This document shows, piece by piece, positions 11,842-23,375 of a stretch of DNA of 64,000 bases. The translations under genes and the position numbers were made by a program. Origin of the DNA: Batillaria attramentaria (lineage: Eukaryota; Mollusca; Gastropoda; Batillariidae); contig JACVVK020000061.1 in assembly GCA_018292915.2 (NCBI GenBank), forward strand, positions 1,894,501 through 1,958,500, written 5' to 3'. Positions within the stretch are counted from its first letter, which is position 1. Each line of letters starts with the position of its first letter. The notes beneath the pieces are model-generated. The model saw nothing but the letters and a program-made list of their open reading frames with translations, was not told where the DNA came from and did not search any database.

Positions 11842-12610
11842 CGATCTTTAATTCATGCATAAGGAAGCTCCCAACTTCCTGGCCGCATTCCTCACAATCC
11901 CACACGTCTTTCCCTTTGTCTTTGTGACTTCCGTGACTTATTCTCTTGACAGGGGGGCCGTCTGTGAGAGGAGGCAGCGATGACAGGAGGACCCGAGTCC
12001 GGGCTGGAGTACTGGTAGATCGCCCGCGTGCAGTGAGCTGCCCCCTATCTCAAGTTCCCGGATGACGACAGGTGGACAGCGCAGGGGTATTCGTCAGCTT
12101 GACCTCTGCAAATGACGCTGGTCTGGAGCCGTAGAAGGGAGAAGCTGTCCAGCAGTGGATCTCTCCGTAAGCGTCCTTCGCTTTTTCCACCAGCAGCTGA
12201 AAGATGTCGGAAAAGAACCAGGGTGCCTCGTCAAAGATTATGTGGAGGGACTCCTTGGGCGTGTGTCTTGTAGTCACGTGGTTAGGACCTCCTGGCACGC
12301 GATATTCCTTTTCAGATGTGCTGAAAGTGTTCTTCTGTCCAGATAGAGGACCGAGGGACTTCCCACTGTTTACGGGACTTTGCACATCAGCAGAGTGGAA
12401 CTTCTTCTCCGAGTGCTGATCGTCTGTATCCATCTCGACTTCCTCCTGCTCCTTCTGAAGATCGTCTTCACCGGCAGGAGTCATTTGTATGTCGTCTGTG
12501 TTTTCCGACAAGGGCTTCAGCAATTCTTTAATGATATCATCAGGCTTTGACGCTTTGCACAGGACACGTTCGACATTTTTCTTCAGGTCACCTGACAGTC
12601 GATCTTGAAC
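11842..12610 (-). pseudogene. Nuclease-helicase copy A, Walker B exon
   Basis: The acceptor is atgacag before GTTCAAGATCG and the donor is ATCG|GTAAGT. The frame begins VQDRLSGDLKK, passes an acidic linker (EEVEMDTDD) shared with copy B, and reaches LHIIFDEAPWFF (Walker B, with Asp-Glu). It then breaks after LTNTP. Three +1 insertions relative to copy B follow (in AATACCCCTGCG, in GAGATAGGGGGC and near TCGGGTCCTCC), which bring the total length back to phase 1. The CEECG zinc-type pair is still readable in the third frame. Confidence 0.75.
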
Positions 12611-12619
12611 CTGTCATAA

Positions 12620-13058
12620 ATGAAATTGGATTTGGATTGGAATTCTTCTTCGTCCCACTACCGTAGTAGGGGAAATGCGGGCTGCTTCCAACGGGGGAAG
12701 CGCGTCGCCATGAACCGGCGCCACCCAGTTTTTTTTTTTCCTGCATGCATGTGTTTGTATTTCCAACCCACCGGCCATTTCGGCCTACTCTTTTCCGAAT
12801 GATGGAATTGAGATCTTTATCGTGCACACTTAATGGTACGAGCATGCGTGTGTACACGGGCCGAAACAGACACCGAAAGCGAGTCTGCACATGATTTTGA
12901 CTCGATTTACTGAGGAGAAATCTCACACCAAATTCCTGCCCGGACCAGGGCCAGCAGCACCCAGACGGTCATCCATCCAAGTACTAACCGGGCCCAGCGT
13001 TGCTTAACTTCGGTGTTCAAGTGAGAACCGGTGTGTCCAACGTGGCACGGACCGCTCT
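12620..13058 (-). repeat. 5S rRNA-derived SINE in intron of copy A
   Basis: On the minus strand 13058-12953 matches 5S rRNA: CACACCGGTTCTC, CACCGAAGTTAAGCAACG, then GGGCCCGGTTAGTACTTGG and ATGGATGACCG. This covers the internal Pol III promoter region. A non-5S body follows, with GGGTGGCGCCGG and GCGACGCGCTTCC-CC-GGAAGCAGCCCG, and the 3' end is CCAAT-rich. The same body piece is found at 24240-24310. The SINE ends only about 10 bases from the 3' splice site of the next exon. It is a SINE3-like retroposon, not a working 5S gene. Confidence 0.8.
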
Positions 13059-13373
13059 TCAAATGTTCTGCAAGGTACTCATCTGATATGAAATCAAATC
13101 CACGAATACTTCAGCTTAACAGAGAACTGTGAAACCTGCATAAAGAATGATTTACGAATTGTGGAAAAGGCGTGGACTCATTCGTTATGCCAAATGCATG
13201 GCACGGAAAGTGTTATGAAATGAAGGGGGGGGGGGGGGCTAATAAGCAAAAATTCCAAACAGCTGAAACGCACAAGCCAAAACCACCACCAGCAGTATAC
13301 CCATGGTTTTGTAAGTAGGCTATTTTGATTCAAGATCACTGAAATCACAACATGGAGAGACGTTTGGACCAAC

Positions 13374-13548
13374 CTGAGTGTGGATAGAATATGTCACAGC
13401 GTGGCTGCCGTGCCATAGACTGGCAAAAATCACTTTATGTCCAGGCCCGTGCCCATTTCAAAGCCCTCATCATCAACACGACAGTTTTCCCAGTTCCTTG
13501 AGGTCCAGTCAGGTATACGAGGCGTTCAGACGAGTCTTGCAGTTTTTC
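13374..13548 (-). pseudogene. Nuclease-helicase copy A, Walker A exon
   Basis: After a ttctcag acceptor the frame reads EKLQDSSERLVYLTGPQGTG and KT, with the P-loop intact. One inserted base after the codons for KWARA (near 13441) brings a stop two codons later. The exon is 175 bases against 174 in copies B and C, exactly one too many. The donor CAG|GTTGGT is weak. Confidence 0.75.
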
Positions 13549-14365
13549 CTGAGAAGGGCCAAAACAAATCATGGCTAAAAAGTGTTGGATTTATCCAAAG
13601 GGGTCAAGGCGTGTCTATTTGATTTCAGGGAATACCAGGATAGATTAGTTTCTATCAGGACAAAACCAGCGATCTTTTAAGAATTTTCCCATCAGCAGGC
13701 ATGGAAGGTATTTCTTTATCTTGTATATGGATGGGATTTCGTCATTCTCTACAGTGTAAAAAAAAGATAGAGACAAATATATCTGCTATTAGCGATGTGT
13801 CAGATTTTCAGCTGTTGGTGTATTTAAAGCATTACGTGATCACTAGAACTGATATCTGAATGAACAAGTCAGTATGATGGACACCACAGTGATGTGCACA
13901 CATTCGCTGGGCATCTGATCAGTGTACATTCTTCTCGAGCATCTGCCCGGGCATCATTGGCAGGTATCCCGGCGGGTGTACTTGTTGTAAATAGACCCCA
14001 GAACTGATGTGTATGATGTTTCTGTTAAAGCGCAACAGCTACTGACCAACCATTTGCAGTCGGCTCTGTGGTTTGTTGGTTGATTGGTTATTTGGTTGTT
14101 CTGTGTCCACCTCGTAATGATGATCAAAGGCAGGACAAGGAAACGGACACAATGAAAGTTTCACTCCAAGCCAGATATCGAAACAGTAAAGTACCATGAC
14201 TTGTTTTGTTCTAATGTGACGATACGATAACACTAAACAGTAATATCAATCGAATATATGACTGGGCCTAAGGATGTACACGTGGGCCGTTTCATATCGG
14301 TTCAAGAAATTCACGGTAAGTCTTGCCTTCTTCTAATTCATGGATAAATGTATACATTCTCTTAC

Positions 14366-14496
14366 CTGTTCTTTTGATAGTATCCATGTCTTTAGACAAC
14401 GTCCCGTCTCCACCACAGCGTCATGCAACGTCAAGACCTCAGCACGCGGGTTAAGAGGAGTGACTACGTGCAGCGGGCGTGGCCGGTCCACAAAAT
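14366..14496 (-). pseudogene. Nuclease-helicase copy A, linker exon 2
   Basis: Joined in phase 2 to the exon at 15033-15241, it reads (R)FCGPATP. One extra base moves it to the frame LHVVTPLNPRAEVLTLHDAV, followed by VETGRCLKTWILSKEQ and the donor CAG|GTAAGA. Copy B at 36728-36856 has the same exon with its own, different indel. This region links the nuclease to the helicase core, and I recognise no motif in it. Confidence 0.65.
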
Positions 14497-15032
14497 CTGC
14501 GTATAACATTATAAAGTTATAGTTCTGCAAATTTGACTATGGTAGTGACGTAAAGAGAAAATTGAGGAACCTATGCTCAGGTGCTTCTGCATATGATGTA
14601 CCATCAAACACTCACTTGAAGAAAAAACTACCCGTACTTCTGTACTAGAAAAACAAATCATCCATACCTGTAGAACAAATTATCCATATTAGTACCAGAA
14701 GAACAAATCATCCACAATTCGGTACTTGAAGAACAAACCACCCACACTCTTGTACTTGCTTAACAAGTCATCCATGCTTCCTTACTTAAAGAATATATCA
14801 TCAACACTTCTGCAATTAAACCATCATTGATTTCATTTACCCTAAAGAACGCACCATCAATGCTTATGTGCTTCCAAACAAAAAACCTATATTCTGGAGA
14901 ACAATGATTCTGTACTGATGAAAACAACACTAAAATTTTAAAAGCCTTCCTGAGATCTTAACTTTCGATCTAACCCAAACTACTTCACACTGACTCGATT
15001 TCTCTCTCTGGGAAGTGCACACGTGCTTTTAC

Positions 15033-15241
15033 CTTGCCACGAGAGTCTCATAACGGCTGTCAGTCAGTTTCGACTGCCCAGGCGATTGCACAAGATTACA
15101 CCACCAATCTCTATAGAACTTCTCCATGTCGTCCTCGCTCATTTCCCAGGCTCGGCCCATCGGGGGCAGCTGGTCGGCAAATACACAACAATTGAGTGCG
15201 GCTTGAAGATTGCCGTCTCTCCCGAGGCTCTTGCAGAAGTC
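15033..15241 (-). pseudogene. Nuclease-helicase copy A, linker exon 1 (frame intact)
   Basis: The 209-base exon has an acattgcag acceptor and an AG|GTAAAA donor. It encodes DFCKSLGRDGNLQAALNCCV followed by a Trp-rich acidic segment (DDMEKFYRDWWCNLVQ) and SRYETLVAR. The frame is open here although the gene is broken elsewhere. Copy B has the same exon at 38293-38504 with two extra bases inside. Confidence 0.7.
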
Positions 15242-15785
15242 CTGCAATGTTTGCAGTATAGGATAAAACAACTAGTAAGAAATCTACCGTTGTTTGGTTA
15301 AAGGGCCTAGGTTCCTTGGATTTGGTCAGCACTTAGACCCTTTTTGCCATGTGTGATGGGGTCCAACAAAAGGGAGACAAAGTCTAACAGCAGCTTTGAG
15401 AAAATCGCAAAAAAACCCTACAAACAAACAAACAAACAACAACAACAAAACCAGACGGTGGTTACTTTTAGCGATTGCAGATTTTCCATTTTTAGGTCCT
15501 TAGACAACTAATACAACTTCTGCGATAGTTTCAATGCTGAATGTAACGTATAAACACGTGAAAAAAGAGCATTTTATTTTACTACAACTATGCAGTACAG
15601 ACATGATTCCCATGTCACAGACGTTGAATTCAAACTGAAAATGAGCACAGGATCACAAACTGGGATTGGTAAAGAAGTTGGCTCATTGCAAGACAGAGGC
15701 GTGAAAGTTCTGTGCATCTTCCCATCTAAATCGATGAGCTTTCGTGCCTCGATTCTTCTGAGAGAGAGAGAGAGAGTTTACTCAC

Positions 15786-16549
15786 CCTCTGTAGAGCCTG
15801 ATCATGCCTCAGTGCCTCCTCCAATTTTGCTCGCTTCATGTTCGGCAGCATCAACGTCGTTTGCACTGGCAGGCTCGAATCAAGATCTGATACTAAAATC
15901 TTCAAGACATGTCTAGCTTTCACAAGCTGAGCAATTGCTTTGTTGATTTTAGAGATGATGATATTGATTTCCTCATTTCTATCCATACCCCCTTTTGACA
16001 TCTTAAAGGCGTCACCAGTTGCTTTGATTTCCCCAACAAGCAGTCCGTGTTTCTTGCTTATTATCAAACATATCGAAGGTCCCGCGCTGAAAACTTGCTT
16101 TCAAGATCCCTCGGCCGTTTAAACCCTAAACTGGACCCCCCATGGCTGCTCTTGTGTTGTGGTCTTCCACTTGTGTCCTTGGAACTGTGTCCATTTGGGT
16201 TGGTGTGACTGCCACCAGTAGCCTGACCGAAAGAACTGTCTTTCGCTTCGTCCGTGCCTGTTAGGTTATTCAGATACGTGTCAAAGTCCAAACCCCATAC
16301 AGCACAAACCCCTTTCTCTCTCCCTTCCAGTACACGCCGCAGTATGAAATGCATGCGGTTGTGGGACTCATTTTCTCTGACGTCACTGAGTTGCTTGGCC
16401 GGGATCTGGAGCTTGACCTTCTCACCGTCGATCACACGTTCCTCTGTTGTCAGACGGTTGAAATAAACAGGCGGCACGAAGACTATCGACTTGTGCATAC
16501 CTGGAAACCTCGCTTGCACAGCTTCTCTCCATCCTGCTTCGGTCTGTTC
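15786..16549 (-). pseudogene. Nuclease-helicase copy A, PD-(D/E)XK nuclease exon
   Basis: The acceptor is taccacag and the donor is AGG|GTGAGT. The first part reads FVPPVYFNRLTTEERVIDGE and LRRVLEGREKGVCAVWGLD. Two +1 insertions (TTT to TTTT in the ESKF-QRG region, and one in GATATGTTTGAT) then shift the frame. The signature GLLVGEIKATGDAF remains readable in the third frame. The length is 764 bases against 762 in copy B, agreeing with two insertions. Confidence 0.8.
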
Positions 16550-17329
16550 CTGTGGTATTATTCATGATTGGGTTCAAAAGGGGATCGAGTGAGTGAGTGA
16601 GTATTTAGAGCTGCGCAAGCAACAGAGTCTGTCTCGCAGCAGTAGGGTGGAGTAAACCCTAAGTCAAACAGCTGAATGTTTTGAAATGAAAGAGAAACAA
16701 TACCGACAATGGTGTGGATTCAGTAATTAGACGATATAACCCCAGAGGGTCAGGGGCGGCTTAACGTAGAGATCAACTTGGCGATATTTCAACAGACAAT
16801 TGCAAGCATGGACAGCTGTTCTTGTGTGAACTGTGCAGACAGTTCATTGTGGATATTTTCGATGAGTGGGCCTGTAATGGACGATCTCACTCCTGCCAAT
16901 TGCCCAGCCTACAGAATTCAGCGTCCCGCGGCATAAAGAGCACGATACATCCCAGATATGCTACAACGTGGGAAGCACGTGTAGTTTGATATGACTGAAA
17001 CATGAACAAAAATCAGTAAGTCCATTGGCGTCATATGAGAAAAAAAGACCATTACATCAATGTCTTTCATCTTGAAATCACCCCTTTCTCCATAAAACGG
17101 CGTCATGTACGTGGTGTGTTTTGCCAATACACGGCAGAGGAAAGGGGCGTGGCTTTCGCCTCGGGTATTTTCGATAGGGTTCGTCTATCGGGGGACCACT
17201 CACATAATTATAATTAGAGCATCAAATACTATCTCTGATTACTTTTGTAGTTAGCAGTCACCTAAGTTCCCAACGTCAATCTCCCAAACACCCACCCATC
17301 CACCCACCTCCTGCATGTCCTAGGTTTAT
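16550..17329. other. No gene seen; piece of a dispersed repeat
   Basis: This upstream flank of copy A holds no recognisable N-terminal exon. The stretch 17110-17220 (GCCAATACACGGCAGA, GGGGCGTGGCTTTCGCCTCG) is similar to 52640-52740, so it belongs to a dispersed repeat. Confidence 0.4.
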
Positions 17330-17465
17330 ATTGCCCCGTAGATCAGTTTGCATCAGTTGCCCAACGTTACACTTTGTTTTGTTTTTTCACGTAGTGCAGA
17401 CTCACTTAGCCGCGATTTTGTCTTTGTGGCTTGCGCGGCGTTAAGCCTCAAAAACTCACTCACTC
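17330..17465 (+). repeat. SINE-B copy
   Basis: Contains GTAGTGCAGACTCACTTAGCC and ends GCGGCGTTAAGCCTCAAAAA plus ACTC repeats. It is truncated at its 5' end. Confidence 0.65.
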
Positions 17466-17523
17466 CCCAACCACCCACCCTAGTCCCTAGTGTGCAGCCC
17501 TGGGCCTGTATGTAAAACTCGAG

Positions 17524-18282
17524 ACCCCATGGGCCCACCTTCACGCGGCGGGGCTGATTTTGCCAAGCTTGCCCACCCCTTTTGCTCTTTCTTTACTCTA
17601 ATTTCTGCCTCCTTCGCTCCATTCACCTGTCTTTTGCTCTCTTAAAGTCTCCTCCGGGGGGAGGTCAGTAAGCGGGTGTCTGCTGACCCTTGGTCCAGTG
17701 AGACATCTGAGGGTCATTTCTGAAGGCCGACTTCACTGGATTTCCCCCACCTTTTTTTCACCCTGGTGGGCTTTGTTCGCAGCGCCCTGCTGGTGCTGCT
17801 GAACACCAGTCATGTTGAAGACCTTCACAACAACGCACCCCTCTGGTGCGTTGTTTTCCCAAACCGCCTCACGGCGGGGAGGTTCCGTGTTGGAGCGGTG
17901 TATTCTCCAACTGCATCCCAGGCATGTTGTCTTCATTGGCGACTAAGGAATTTTCCTTCCTACCTCTCTGTCTATCCCTCACCAGCCCATTCGCCTGTCT
18001 CTTTCTCTTTAAAACCTCCCGAATTTAGCCGCTCTGTCCTTCCTCTCATCTCTCAGCTGATTTCTAAGTTCGGCCCTTTCATCTATATTTCTTCTTTTTT
18101 TAACCTCTCACTCACGTCTGCACTACCAGTGGTTAGGAATAAGTGATGTCGGGCATATGCTGCGAACTGGTTTATTGCGCCTAGGAGATGATAAGCTGCA
18201 ATATTTGCTGTATATGCGCTTAGTACTTATCTTTGTTTTTAGAATTGTTATTTGTTTTCTACGCTTTTTTGTAACCGGGAGT
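17524..18282 (+). repeat. Dispersed repeat of about 760 bp, copy 1
   Basis: Nearly identical to 28684-29467, from CCCCATGGGC through TCACGCGGCGGGGCTGATTT to GGAGATGATAAGCTGCAATA. Both copies are followed at once by a SINE-B, so either the SINE was already present when the unit was duplicated or it is the unit's own 3' end. ORFs in it are not shared in frame between the copies. I do not recognise a coding function. Confidence 0.75.
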
Positions 18283-18464
18283 TCGATAAATTAGCCTGAA
18301 GGTGCAGCGTCTCCTGCATGTCCTAGATTTATATTACCCCGTAGACCAGTTTGCATCCTTTGGTCAACGTTACATTTTTGTGTTTGTTTGTTTTTTGGGT
18401 TTTTTTGTCATGTAGTGCAGGCTTGCGCGGCTTTAAGCCCTAAAAACTCACTCACTCACCCATG
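18283..18464 (+). repeat. SINE-B copy
   Basis: Begins GTTCGATAAATTAGCCTGAA and ends TTAAGCCCTAAAAACTCACT plus CACTC. It directly follows the dispersed repeat. Confidence 0.65.
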
Positions 18465-18466
18465 TA

Positions 18467-18978
18467 AAACTCGAGGTAAATTTAACCCACGGCTACGGGC
18501 CTAATCCAGACTAGGACAAAAAAAAAACTCCAAAACAAAATTAAATTTAAAAACAGGAAACAAGGAAAGGAAGAAAAAAATCCTTCTATAACGGCTTAGG
18601 CACCTTGCTGGAATAAGCCCACTTCTTGATTAAAAAAAAAATTAACCCTAGAGCTAGTTTTCTTCGAGGTTAGACTCTAACCCAGGGCTAAAAGCCCTAA
18701 CCGCGACTATTACATACGGGCCCAGAACCAGCAAAATCGTGGCTCGACCAGAGACCTAACCTCGAACTAAACTAGCTCTAGGGTGAAATTTTCTGTTCCT
18801 TTTTGTTTTAAGTCAGGAAGTGGGTCCATTCCAGCAAGGTGCCTATGCCGTTATAGAAGGAGTTTTGTCTTTCTTTCTTTGCTTCCTTTTTTTATTTAAT
18901 TTTGTGTTGGGGTTTCTTTTGTCCTAGTCTGGGTTAGGCCCGTAGCCGTGGGTTAAATTAACCTCGAGTTTTACATAC
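18467..18978. mobile_element. Foldback element of about 510 bp
   Basis: The left arm (18467-18690) starts CATGTAAAACTCGAGG and carries ACCCACGGCTACGGGCCTAA. The right arm (about 18770-18978) is its reverse complement and ends CCTCGAGTTTTACATACGGG and CCC. A shorter relative with the same termini lies at 51462-51731. There is no ORF of note, and the superfamily is not determined. Confidence 0.75.
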
Positions 18979-18994
18979 GGGCCCTGATGAACTA

Positions 18995-19075
18995 TCTATC
19001 CTGGGCCACTCCTCACCCCTTGTCCTATGTGGTGGAAAAGGACGTTAAACCCCCAAACACCCACCCATCCACCCC
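18995..19075 (+). repeat. SINE-C tail fragment
   Basis: Carries ATGTGGTGGAAAAGGACGTT and AAACCCCCAAACACCCACCC, the 3' end of the SINE-C family in forward orientation. Confidence 0.6.
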
Positions 19076-19922
19076 CCCCCCCTCACCCCTTGTCTCTACC
19101 ACTCCTGTTATCGAACTGCTGCCGCAGTGCTCCTGTAACTCAGTCATATTACCTTCGCATCCATTCTCCAACGCTTCGAATCATGCTGTTGATGGGGTGT
19201 GTCGTGGATGGGACGGCGGCGATGATTCTCCTTGCTGTGGCCTCCATGATGAAACTGCCCATTCTGCTCTGTTTGGGTGTGTTTCGGGGCAGATTTACTC
19301 AGCATCGTCTGCTTTCTGAAGAGTTTTATCCAGTGAGTTCCTGCTGGTGTTACCTGGCCGTTGTGTTCTTAAACTCAGCTGAAACAAGAACCATTTCTCT
19401 TAGCTGAGCCTTCGGGCACACATCAGAAAACCTGCAGACAATTCAGCTGTTAATAAAAAGCCGTTATCGGTTGTGATTTGCACAGTATGGCCGTTCGTGT
19501 ATCAGCAAGGGATTTTGTCACAGATTTGCAGCTGTGCACTTAATATTGATCGTGGTAGGAACTGTGTGGGCGAAGACCAGTAAAGACGCGCACGAGAGAG
19601 AGAGAGAGAGAGAACCAACGAACGAAGTGATTTAACCAAACAATGATTAATTTTCAATCAGCCGTTGCTACAAAAAAAAAGGAAGACTACAATAGTAAGA
19701 TAAAAGGAAACAAGAAAAAAAAAGAAGAAGAAAGAAAAACAATGACTAAATAAAGAAAAATTACTCGATAGAAAGAAAAAAAAAAAAAAAACACCTCTCC
19801 CTCTCCCCCCCCCCCCCCCACACACACACCTGACATGGTTGTTCAGATTATACACCAGAATGGACGCTTGAAAGAAACTCTCTTATTACCGAGAAGTAAA
19901 CGTCTGGTTCAGTGTTTCAGTT
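19076..19922. other. No gene seen
   Basis: C-rich start, then unique sequence, a GA run at 19593-19611 and A-rich sequence (19670-19795). The stretch GAAGTGATTTAACCAAACAA at 19625 recurs near 54845 with the same downstream sequence, marking another dispersed repeat shared between the two places. Confidence 0.4.
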
Positions 19923-20092
19923 TCAAGTAGATGGGAAAACAGTCTTTTTTCTGAAAGTGGAACGTGACGGAATAATTTTTAGACTTGGTGGTAGTGAGTT
20001 CCAGACTGTAGACCCAGAGAAAGCAAAACTCATTTTATATATGTCTACCCTAGGGAGTGGGAGTGGTATACAACCGTTTCTCAGAGAGAGAG
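19923..20092 (-). pseudogene. LINE 3' end remnant
   Basis: The minus strand encodes a C-terminal LINE polymerase tail with STVWNSLPPSLKIIPSRSTF, the W-N-S-L-P signature seen at the end of many non-LTR polymerases. A SINE-C tail is inserted right beside it. Confidence 0.6.
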
Positions 20093-20130
20093 GGTGGGTG
20101 GGTGTTTGGGGGTTTAACGTCCTTTTCCAC
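20093..20130 (-). repeat. SINE-C tail insertion with target duplication
   Basis: A short fragment (GGGTGGGTGTTTGGGGGTTT, AACGTCCTTTTCC) lies between two copies of CTCAGAGAGAGA, which look like its target-site duplication. It is inserted next to or within a LINE remnant. Confidence 0.6.
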
Positions 20131-20519
20131 CGCATACGCTCAGAGAGAGACAGACAGACAGACAGACAAGACTGGCTGACTGACAGAGCGAGAGACTGAT
20201 TTTGGCTTCCATACAAGCTAATACAACCCCGACAGCGCACCTTGAAACGGTATAATCCACGCTGTAGAACGTTCCAAATAGGCAGCTTTGTACCTGTGCT
20301 ATAGAAAGACTTTGAATCGCTCCCTTCTTTCCTCCTACAGAACATTCTGCCGATAGAAACCAATGGCAAAATCTTCTTTGAATATCACAGGGATTTCCTG
20401 TCCTTTCTGTCTGTCAACGATGGAAACAATAATCGTCAATCCGTTCTCGACTCAAGTTTGAATTGACCTGAATGTGCAAGCACCAAAGATCGGTCAGAAG
20501 CCCCCCTTCCCCCTTCCCC

Positions 20520-20522
<3 letters not shown>

Positions 20523-20608
<86 letters not shown>
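20523..20608. repeat. (CA)n microsatellite, about 43 units
   Basis: Uninterrupted CA run. Confidence 0.97.
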
Positions 20609-20609
<1 letters not shown>

Positions 20610-20780
20610 CTAAATCATTATTGTGTGTTTAAGACACTGGCCTGACCGTCAGCCCAGCAACTGGATATACGGATTCCTGGCTCATTGCGACAGATGATCA
20701 GACAACAGGTATTCTATAAGTATAAGCTTGGCAGAAAGTCAGTCGGAATCAAAGTCTTTTATTTTTCCTACCCAACTTGG

Positions 20781-20782
<2 letters not shown>

Positions 20783-20845
<63 letters not shown>

Positions 20846-20876
20846 ACATACCCTCTCTCTCTCTCTCTCTCTCTCT
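20783..20876. repeat. (CA)n and (CT)n microsatellite
   Basis: About 60 bases of CA with one ATA interruption, then a CT run. Confidence 0.95.
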
Positions 20877-22064
20877 GTTCGTGTGAAATAGGTACTAGTA
20901 AAGATAGATTTATCTACAGACATAGGTCCGTCAGATCATCGTTTAAAAGCTTCGACAAACGACGTAGGGCACTACCAATACACGATCTGCCCCCATGCAA
21001 CTTGAGTGTAAAGGCAAAGTTTACCTGTTTTCATTGTAGCGACACATAACTGTCAGACCGAACAATAGAGAGAGAGTGCGCGATAGTCGGTAACAATTAT
21101 TCACATAAGCGTTTCCCAAAAACAAGGACATGTAGTCGTTATCATGAACTTTGACGTCGTTTATCACTCCTTGTCGCATAGTTTGACTCAGCGTCGACGT
21201 AGGGAACAACTCTTCATTGTTAGAATCAGGCCGGCGTGCAAAAACACACAAACAAACAAACAAACAAAAAACTTTGCCCATACAGTGTAATCGTAATGTA
21301 TTTCGGCGTGCTAGTAACCTTTCATTACTTGATGTGTCCGATAAAACATGCTAAATCCATTAACAATGTGAAAGAGTCAAATCTCTTCTACAAAATTTAG
21401 TCTTTGTATGCAACCCAACCTGCGATATTGTTTTTAGTCCTGAAGAAATACGTTTCGTATGGGATCTCATTTAAGCTTCACAGATTTTTAATATATATTT
21501 ACATCGCGTTTTAACGTGGAAATTTTATGTTTTAAGGGACCTGGCGGAAAAGGGACTCTAGTTAGCCGCGAATTAGCCCTTGTCGCTTGCGCGGCGTTAA
21601 GCCCTAAATAACTAACTAACCAACCATTAACAATGGCCCAGTAGCACGACACGCTCCCATACCCTGCCAGCCAGTTAGCTTGCTACCTGCCACAATCATT
21701 TAGGACGTGCAACGCTTCAGTAAAGCACCGTATTTCTACGCAGCAGCTAACTAGAAGTTTGAAGCTTGTAACTTTGCAGTATGCCAGGGTCCAGGAACTA
21801 AAATGCTGAAGACATTCAAGACACGTCTTTCCACGACCAGTTCTGGCACCGGTATGTCTTGTTACAACGATCTGAACTCAGACAAGAAAACTGACAAATC
21901 TTGTCGCCATACGCACGTAAAGCTCCTCCCGCTTCGTTGCAAGAATCAGTTGACAAAATAACTAGCGCGTGACCCCGTACCTTTATGCCTGGCACTTGAC
22001 ACATGACTTAGCAGGTTACCTGAACGCCCACAAGACCAGTGACTGACATATATATAATTATACG
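20877..22064. other. No gene seen; SINE-B tail at about 21536-21620
   Basis: Unique-looking sequence without recognisable coding content. A partial SINE-B tail (TTAGCCGCGAATTAGCCCTT, GCGGCGTTAAGCCCTAAATA) sits at 21555-21615. Confidence 0.45.
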
Positions 22065-22110
22065 TGCGTGTGTGTGTGTGTGTGTGTCACGGTGTGTGTG
22101 TGTGTGCCAC

Positions 22111-22167
<57 letters not shown>

Positions 22168-22176
22168 GTGTGCCAT

Positions 22177-22233
<57 letters not shown>

Positions 22234-22236
22234 CAC

Positions 22237-22285
<49 letters not shown>

Positions 22286-22288
22286 CAC

Positions 22289-22361
<73 letters not shown>
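22065..22361. repeat. (GT)n array with regular GCCACG/GCCATG interruptions
   Basis: Nearly 300 bases of GT are broken by GTCACG, GCCACG, GCCATG, GCCACG and GCGCCACG. The interruptions make a higher-order pattern. All long ORFs here are repeat artefacts. Confidence 0.97.
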
Positions 22362-22365
<4 letters not shown>

Positions 22366-22714
22366 TGTACTGAGAGCTTTCACACAGAATGGGCTGTTTT
22401 CAAGTTCTTTTTCTTTCACCCATGAACTGGTAAGACCTGAATCTTAGCCTTAGGTAATTTCTTTTTATGTATGGTCGACTCATGTTACAGAGACTCAGCT
22501 TATCGTACTTACTTCTGCATTCCGTACCAGTGTTGACCTGGTCGCCAAAACATCCGTGTCTTCTGTTTGGGTTGCTCATGCACTTACAATTCACGCTTAT
22601 CTTCCCGGCTTGAGGCCACATTCGTAAGCGCAAAAATGTCACACTGTGCTGGCTGTAATCATATACAAGTAACCTGACTAGCAGTGTAGATAAACAACGT
22701 TAATTTCTGTGACA

Positions 22715-22859
<145 letters not shown>

Positions 22860-22861
<2 letters not shown>

Positions 22862-23375
22862 ATTTGGTTGTGGTAGAAAAGGCTCTTGCAGGAATTACTT
22901 CAAAAGAATGTGCTCAGGCAAAGAAAGGGAGGCATTTAAACAGTATACTTACTGTAGTTACGTATACGTTTTCGGACAGTTTCAGGCAGATTTGCTCGCG
23001 TCAAATCTTGCCTTTGCAAACTCCACCACTGCCATCTGATATCTTTCAGCAACACAAAGTTTAACCCAACGAAGTCCTAGTAACCACAACACACGAAGGG
23101 ATATATCGGGTCACACTTGACTCGACTGATCCGTCGGCACTTTACGTACAGTTAAACCTGTCCACGACGCCCGTCCTAAATGGCAGAAATACGTAGCCTT
23201 CCTGTAGGAGGCATTTCTCGTGGAATTTCACTGTATATTGATATTGAAAGGTTTATGGTTTACATTGACGGATCTCTACTCAAAGTCAAGAAACGTGCAT
23301 TATCATCCATAGCGTGGGTTTTTTTTGTTTGTTTGTTTTTTGTTTGTTTGTTGTTGTTTTTTGTTTTCCCTTGAG
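22860..23375. other. No gene seen
   Basis: Unique sequence followed by a TTTG-rich stretch at 23315-23365. Confidence 0.4.

Larger units (their letters stand above)
10897..16549 (-). pseudogene. Paralog A of the nuclease-helicase family, decayed gene
   Basis: Six exons in family order run from 16549 down to 10897: nuclease 15786-16549, linker 15033-15241, linker 14366-14496, Walker A 13374-13548, Walker B 11842-12610 and motifs V/VI 10897-11300. Splice sites are largely kept, but about nine single-base indels break the frame: two in the nuclease exon, one in 14366-14496, one just after Walker A, three in the Walker B exon and a compensating pair in the last exon. Exon lengths deviate from copies B and C by exactly these counts. 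No N-terminal exon was found. Several indels lie in homopolymers, so some could be assembly errors, but garbled motif V and substitutions in the conserved ELERGAAHSTRAI block support real decay. Confidence 0.75.

Noticed and set aside
12953..13058. 5S rRNA gene on the minus strand
   Set aside because: Several changes from any working 5S sequence and a fused non-5S body show that it is a 5S-derived SINE.
22039..22425. ORFs of up to 128 codons rich in Cys-Val or His-Thr
   Set aside because: They are translations of the GT/CA array in every frame, with no other content.
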